Source: Thermoleophilia bacterium
GTDB taxonomy: Bacteria > Actinomycetota > Thermoleophilia > Gaiellales > F1-60-MAGs149
DNA length: 6,863 nt
Reading direction: 5' to 3'
Assembly (NCBI GenBank): GCA_016462095.1
Contig: JAEMTW010000099.1
Location: 1-6,863, forward strand
Positions 5,234-6,863 of the stretch are shown here, piece by piece; within the stretch, counting starts at the first letter, position 1, and each line of letters starts with the position of its first letter. The notes beneath the pieces were generated by a model, which was not told the DNA's origin, made no database searches, and worked only from the letters and a program-made list of their open reading frames with translations. A program made the translations under genes and the position numbers.

Positions 5234-6625
5234 GTGGGAGAAGAACTAAATTACGCGCCACCGGTGAAGCGTCCGGATCGGCCGGAGTACGCGGCGAAGC
5301 GCGAGGAGCTCCGCGCCGCCGGGGTCAAGTACGTCTTCTCGGCCTACACCGATCTGCATGGTGTTGGCAAAGGCAAGATGGTCCCGATTGATCACTTCGT
5401 CGACATGATGCGCGGATCAGAATTGTTTACGGGCGCTGCAATTGATGGTCTTGGACAGACGCCTGCCGATGACGAGATTGGTCCGTGGCCCGACCTGGAT
5501 CGCATCATGATCATGCCTCACCGGCCCGAGGTAGCGGTGGCGTTTGGCGCCCTCCACTACGGTGGCGAGCCGTGGCCGATGTGTAGCCGTAATGTGCTGC
5601 AGCGTGCCATCGATCGAGCCGAGCAGCTGGGCTTTACGTTCAATCTCGGCATTGAGACCGAGTTCTATCTCGTTCGCAAGGTCAGCGACACTGAGATCGT
5701 TCCTCACGACCCGCTCGATGTGATGGAGAAGGCTGCGTACGACATCGTGGACACGATGGGTTCGCACGCGTTCCTCGACGAGGCTGTCACGCACATGAAC
5801 ACGCTCGGCTTCGATGTGGCGTCTTTCGACCACGAGGATTCGAACGGGCAATTCGAGATTGACTTTGCCTATGCGGACGTCATGACCTCGTGCGACCGGC
5901 AGGTGATGTGGCGCATGATGATGAAGGAGCTGGCACGTAAGCACGGCTTTGACATCACGATGATGCCGAAGCCGTATTCCAATCGAACGGGTACCGGTGC
6001 GCACTTCAACATGTCGCTCGCGGACATCACGTCGGGTGAGAACCTGTTTGCTACCGAGGATGATCCTCGTGGTTGCGAGTTGTCGAACCTTGGCTATCAG
6101 TTCATCGCTGGCATTCTTGCGCACGCGCCTGCCTTGACGGCGATGGCGTGTTCGACGGTCAATTCGTACAAGCGTCTGTTGTCGACGGGTTCGATGACGG
6201 GCTTTACGTGGGCTCCGGTGTTCATCTCGTACGGGCGTAACAATCGTACGCACATGGTCAGGATTCCGATGACGTCGCCGCGTGTTGAGAGTCGGGCAGT
6301 CGACCCCACCTGCAATCCGCACGTGACGGCGGCGATGTATCTGCATGCCGGTCTCGATGGGATTGAGCAGGGGATGGATCCGGGTGATCCGATCAATCTC
6401 AACATGTATACGGAGCCTGCATCGACGCGAGAACGGCTTGGTGTCAAGACGCTGCCGCGAACCTTGCTGGAGGCCGTTGAGGCCTTTGCGCAGGACGAGC
6501 TGTGTGAGCGTGCGCTCGGACCAGACTTGCGGCAGTCGTTTATTGATCTCAAGTCGCAGGAGTGGTGGGAGTACCACAATCACGTCAGCGATTGGGAACT
6601 CAAGCGCTACTTGACGTTCTTTTAA
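5234..6625 (+). CDS. Glutamine-synthetase-like ligase, type III/GlnT and gamma-glutamylamide synthetase group
   Basis: The 463-residue cytoplasmic enzyme joins glutamate to ammonia or to an amine using ATP, in the glutamine synthetase fold. The N-terminal beta-grasp part (about 28-110) contains YTDLHGVGKGK (38-48). The catalytic domain shows GIETEFYL (139-146, metal-binding Glu141/Glu143), GQFEIDF (205-211), GTGAHFNMSL (253-262, His257), NSYKRLL (310-316), SYGRNNRTHMVRIP (332-345), and ESRAVDPTCNPHVTAAMYL (352-370). The C-terminal INLNMY (387-392) matches the usual NLY region. The YGxNNRT version of the phosphate-binding loop and the DLHG motif place it with type III/GlnT and gamma-glutamylmethylamide synthetase-like proteins, not with the housekeeping GlnA. 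Residue 259 is Asn where the common pattern is H-x-H. A creatininase-family gene follows four bases later, suggesting amine or amide metabolism. The fold is certain; whether the substrate is ammonia or an amine is open. Confidence 0.9.
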   Translation: MGEELNYAPPVKRPDRPEYAAKREELRAAGVKYVFSAYTDLHGVGKGKMVPIDHFVDMMRGSELFTGAAIDGLGQTPADDEIGPWPDLDRIMIMPHRPEVAVAFGALHYGGEPWPMCSRNVLQRAIDRAEQLGFTFNLGIETEFYLVRKVSDTEIVPHDPLDVMEKAAYDIVDTMGSHAFLDEAVTHMNTLGFDVASFDHEDSNGQFEIDFAYADVMTSCDRQVMWRMMMKELARKHGFDITMMPKPYSNRTGTGAHFNMSLADITSGENLFATEDDPRGCELSNLGYQFIAGILAHAPALTAMACSTVNSYKRLLSTGSMTGFTWAPVFISYGRNNRTHMVRIPMTSPRVESRAVDPTCNPHVTAAMYLHAGLDGIEQGMDPGDPINLNMYTEPASTRERLGVKTLPRTLLEAVEAFAQDELCERALGPDLRQSFIDLKSQEWWEYHNHVSDWELKRYLTFF

Positions 6626-6629
6626 GCCG

Positions 6630-6863
6630 ATGCAAGAGCCTGTCCTTCTCGAAAATCTTACGTGGCCGCAGATCGCGGAAATCGTCGCGAATGGGGAGTC
6701 GTTGTGTGTGCTTCCGGTTGGTGCGATTGAGCAGCATGGTCGTCATTTGCCGTGTGTCACAGACACACTTTTTGTTGACGAATTCTGCGGAGAACTTTCG
6801 AGAAGGACAGGCGTTCCACTGGCATCAACGCTGCGTGTCTCATCGTCGCATGCCCATTCGACC
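6630..6863 (+). CDS. Creatininase-family amidohydrolase, N-terminal part (runs off the window)
   Basis: Only the first 78 residues are present, starting at ATG 6630 and open to the window edge. LPVGAIEQHGRHLPCVTDT (28-46) is the creatininase family signature. Glu34, His36 and Asp45 correspond to conserved divalent-metal ligands of the two-metal active site. The remaining ligands should lie beyond the window. Family members include creatinine amidohydrolase, formamide-type deformylases in riboflavin/F420 synthesis and the mycofactocin peptidase MftE; the fragment does not say which applies. The start is four bases after the ligase stop and has no Shine-Dalgarno of its own, so translational coupling in one operon is likely. 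SSSHAHST near the end may be the start of the family's usual substrate-side segment. Family is confident, substrate unknown. Confidence 0.88.
   Translation, partial: MQEPVLLENLTWPQIAEIVANGESLCVLPVGAIEQHGRHLPCVTDTLFVDEFCGELSRRTGVPLASTLRVSSSHAHST

Noticed and set aside
5417..6583. A 388-codon open frame antisense to the ligase gene
   Set aside because: The product is Arg/His/Val-rich without any domain. It is the expected shadow of a GC-biased gene on the opposite strand.

Overview
The window looks like a stretch of actinobacterial chromosome: high GC, third codon positions rich in G/C, GTG and TTG start candidates, and gene families common in Rhodococcus, Gordonia and Mycobacterium relatives. 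The genus cannot be fixed from the sequence alone. Both ends are cut: a gene fragment runs off the left edge and another gene off the right edge.

Left part (1-4190). A type IV toxin-antitoxin operon of the AbiE kind lies on the minus strand: antitoxin/repressor AbiEi (2615-1572), then the nucleotidyltransferase toxin AbiEii (1579-668), with an 8-base ATGGCTGA stop/start overlap. A near-perfect 13-bp inverted repeat next to the AbiEi start covers a well-formed promoter and is a natural autoregulation operator. The module is bracketed by two copies, in the same orientation, of 601 bp of one short-chain dehydrogenase (SDR) gene. The right copy (3574-4174) is part of an intact SDR gene (4190-3522). 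The left copy (1-601) has lost its start codon and fuses to the DNA just downstream of the toxin. The copies differ only at two adjacent bases near the window edge, and that double change is synonymous. The segment between the repeats (602-3573) also holds a small plus-strand gene for a probable ferredoxin-like alpha/beta protein (from 3054), whose 3' end looks damaged.

Middle (4191-5233). A minus-strand gene for a four-helix membrane protein of 125 residues (4751-4374) is followed by a 482-bp gap without a convincing gene. The gap contains short direct repeats.

Right part (5234-6863). A glutamine-synthetase-like ligase of the type III/GlnT and gamma-glutamylamide synthetase group is followed after 4 bases by a creatininase-family amidohydrolase that runs off the window. 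The pair suggests attachment of glutamate to ammonia or an amine, followed by cleavage or remodelling of an amide. The substrate is not determined here.

The most notable structure is the toxin-antitoxin module between long, practically identical direct repeats. This fits a recent insertion or tandem duplication and predicts that the segment can be lost as a circle by recombination.
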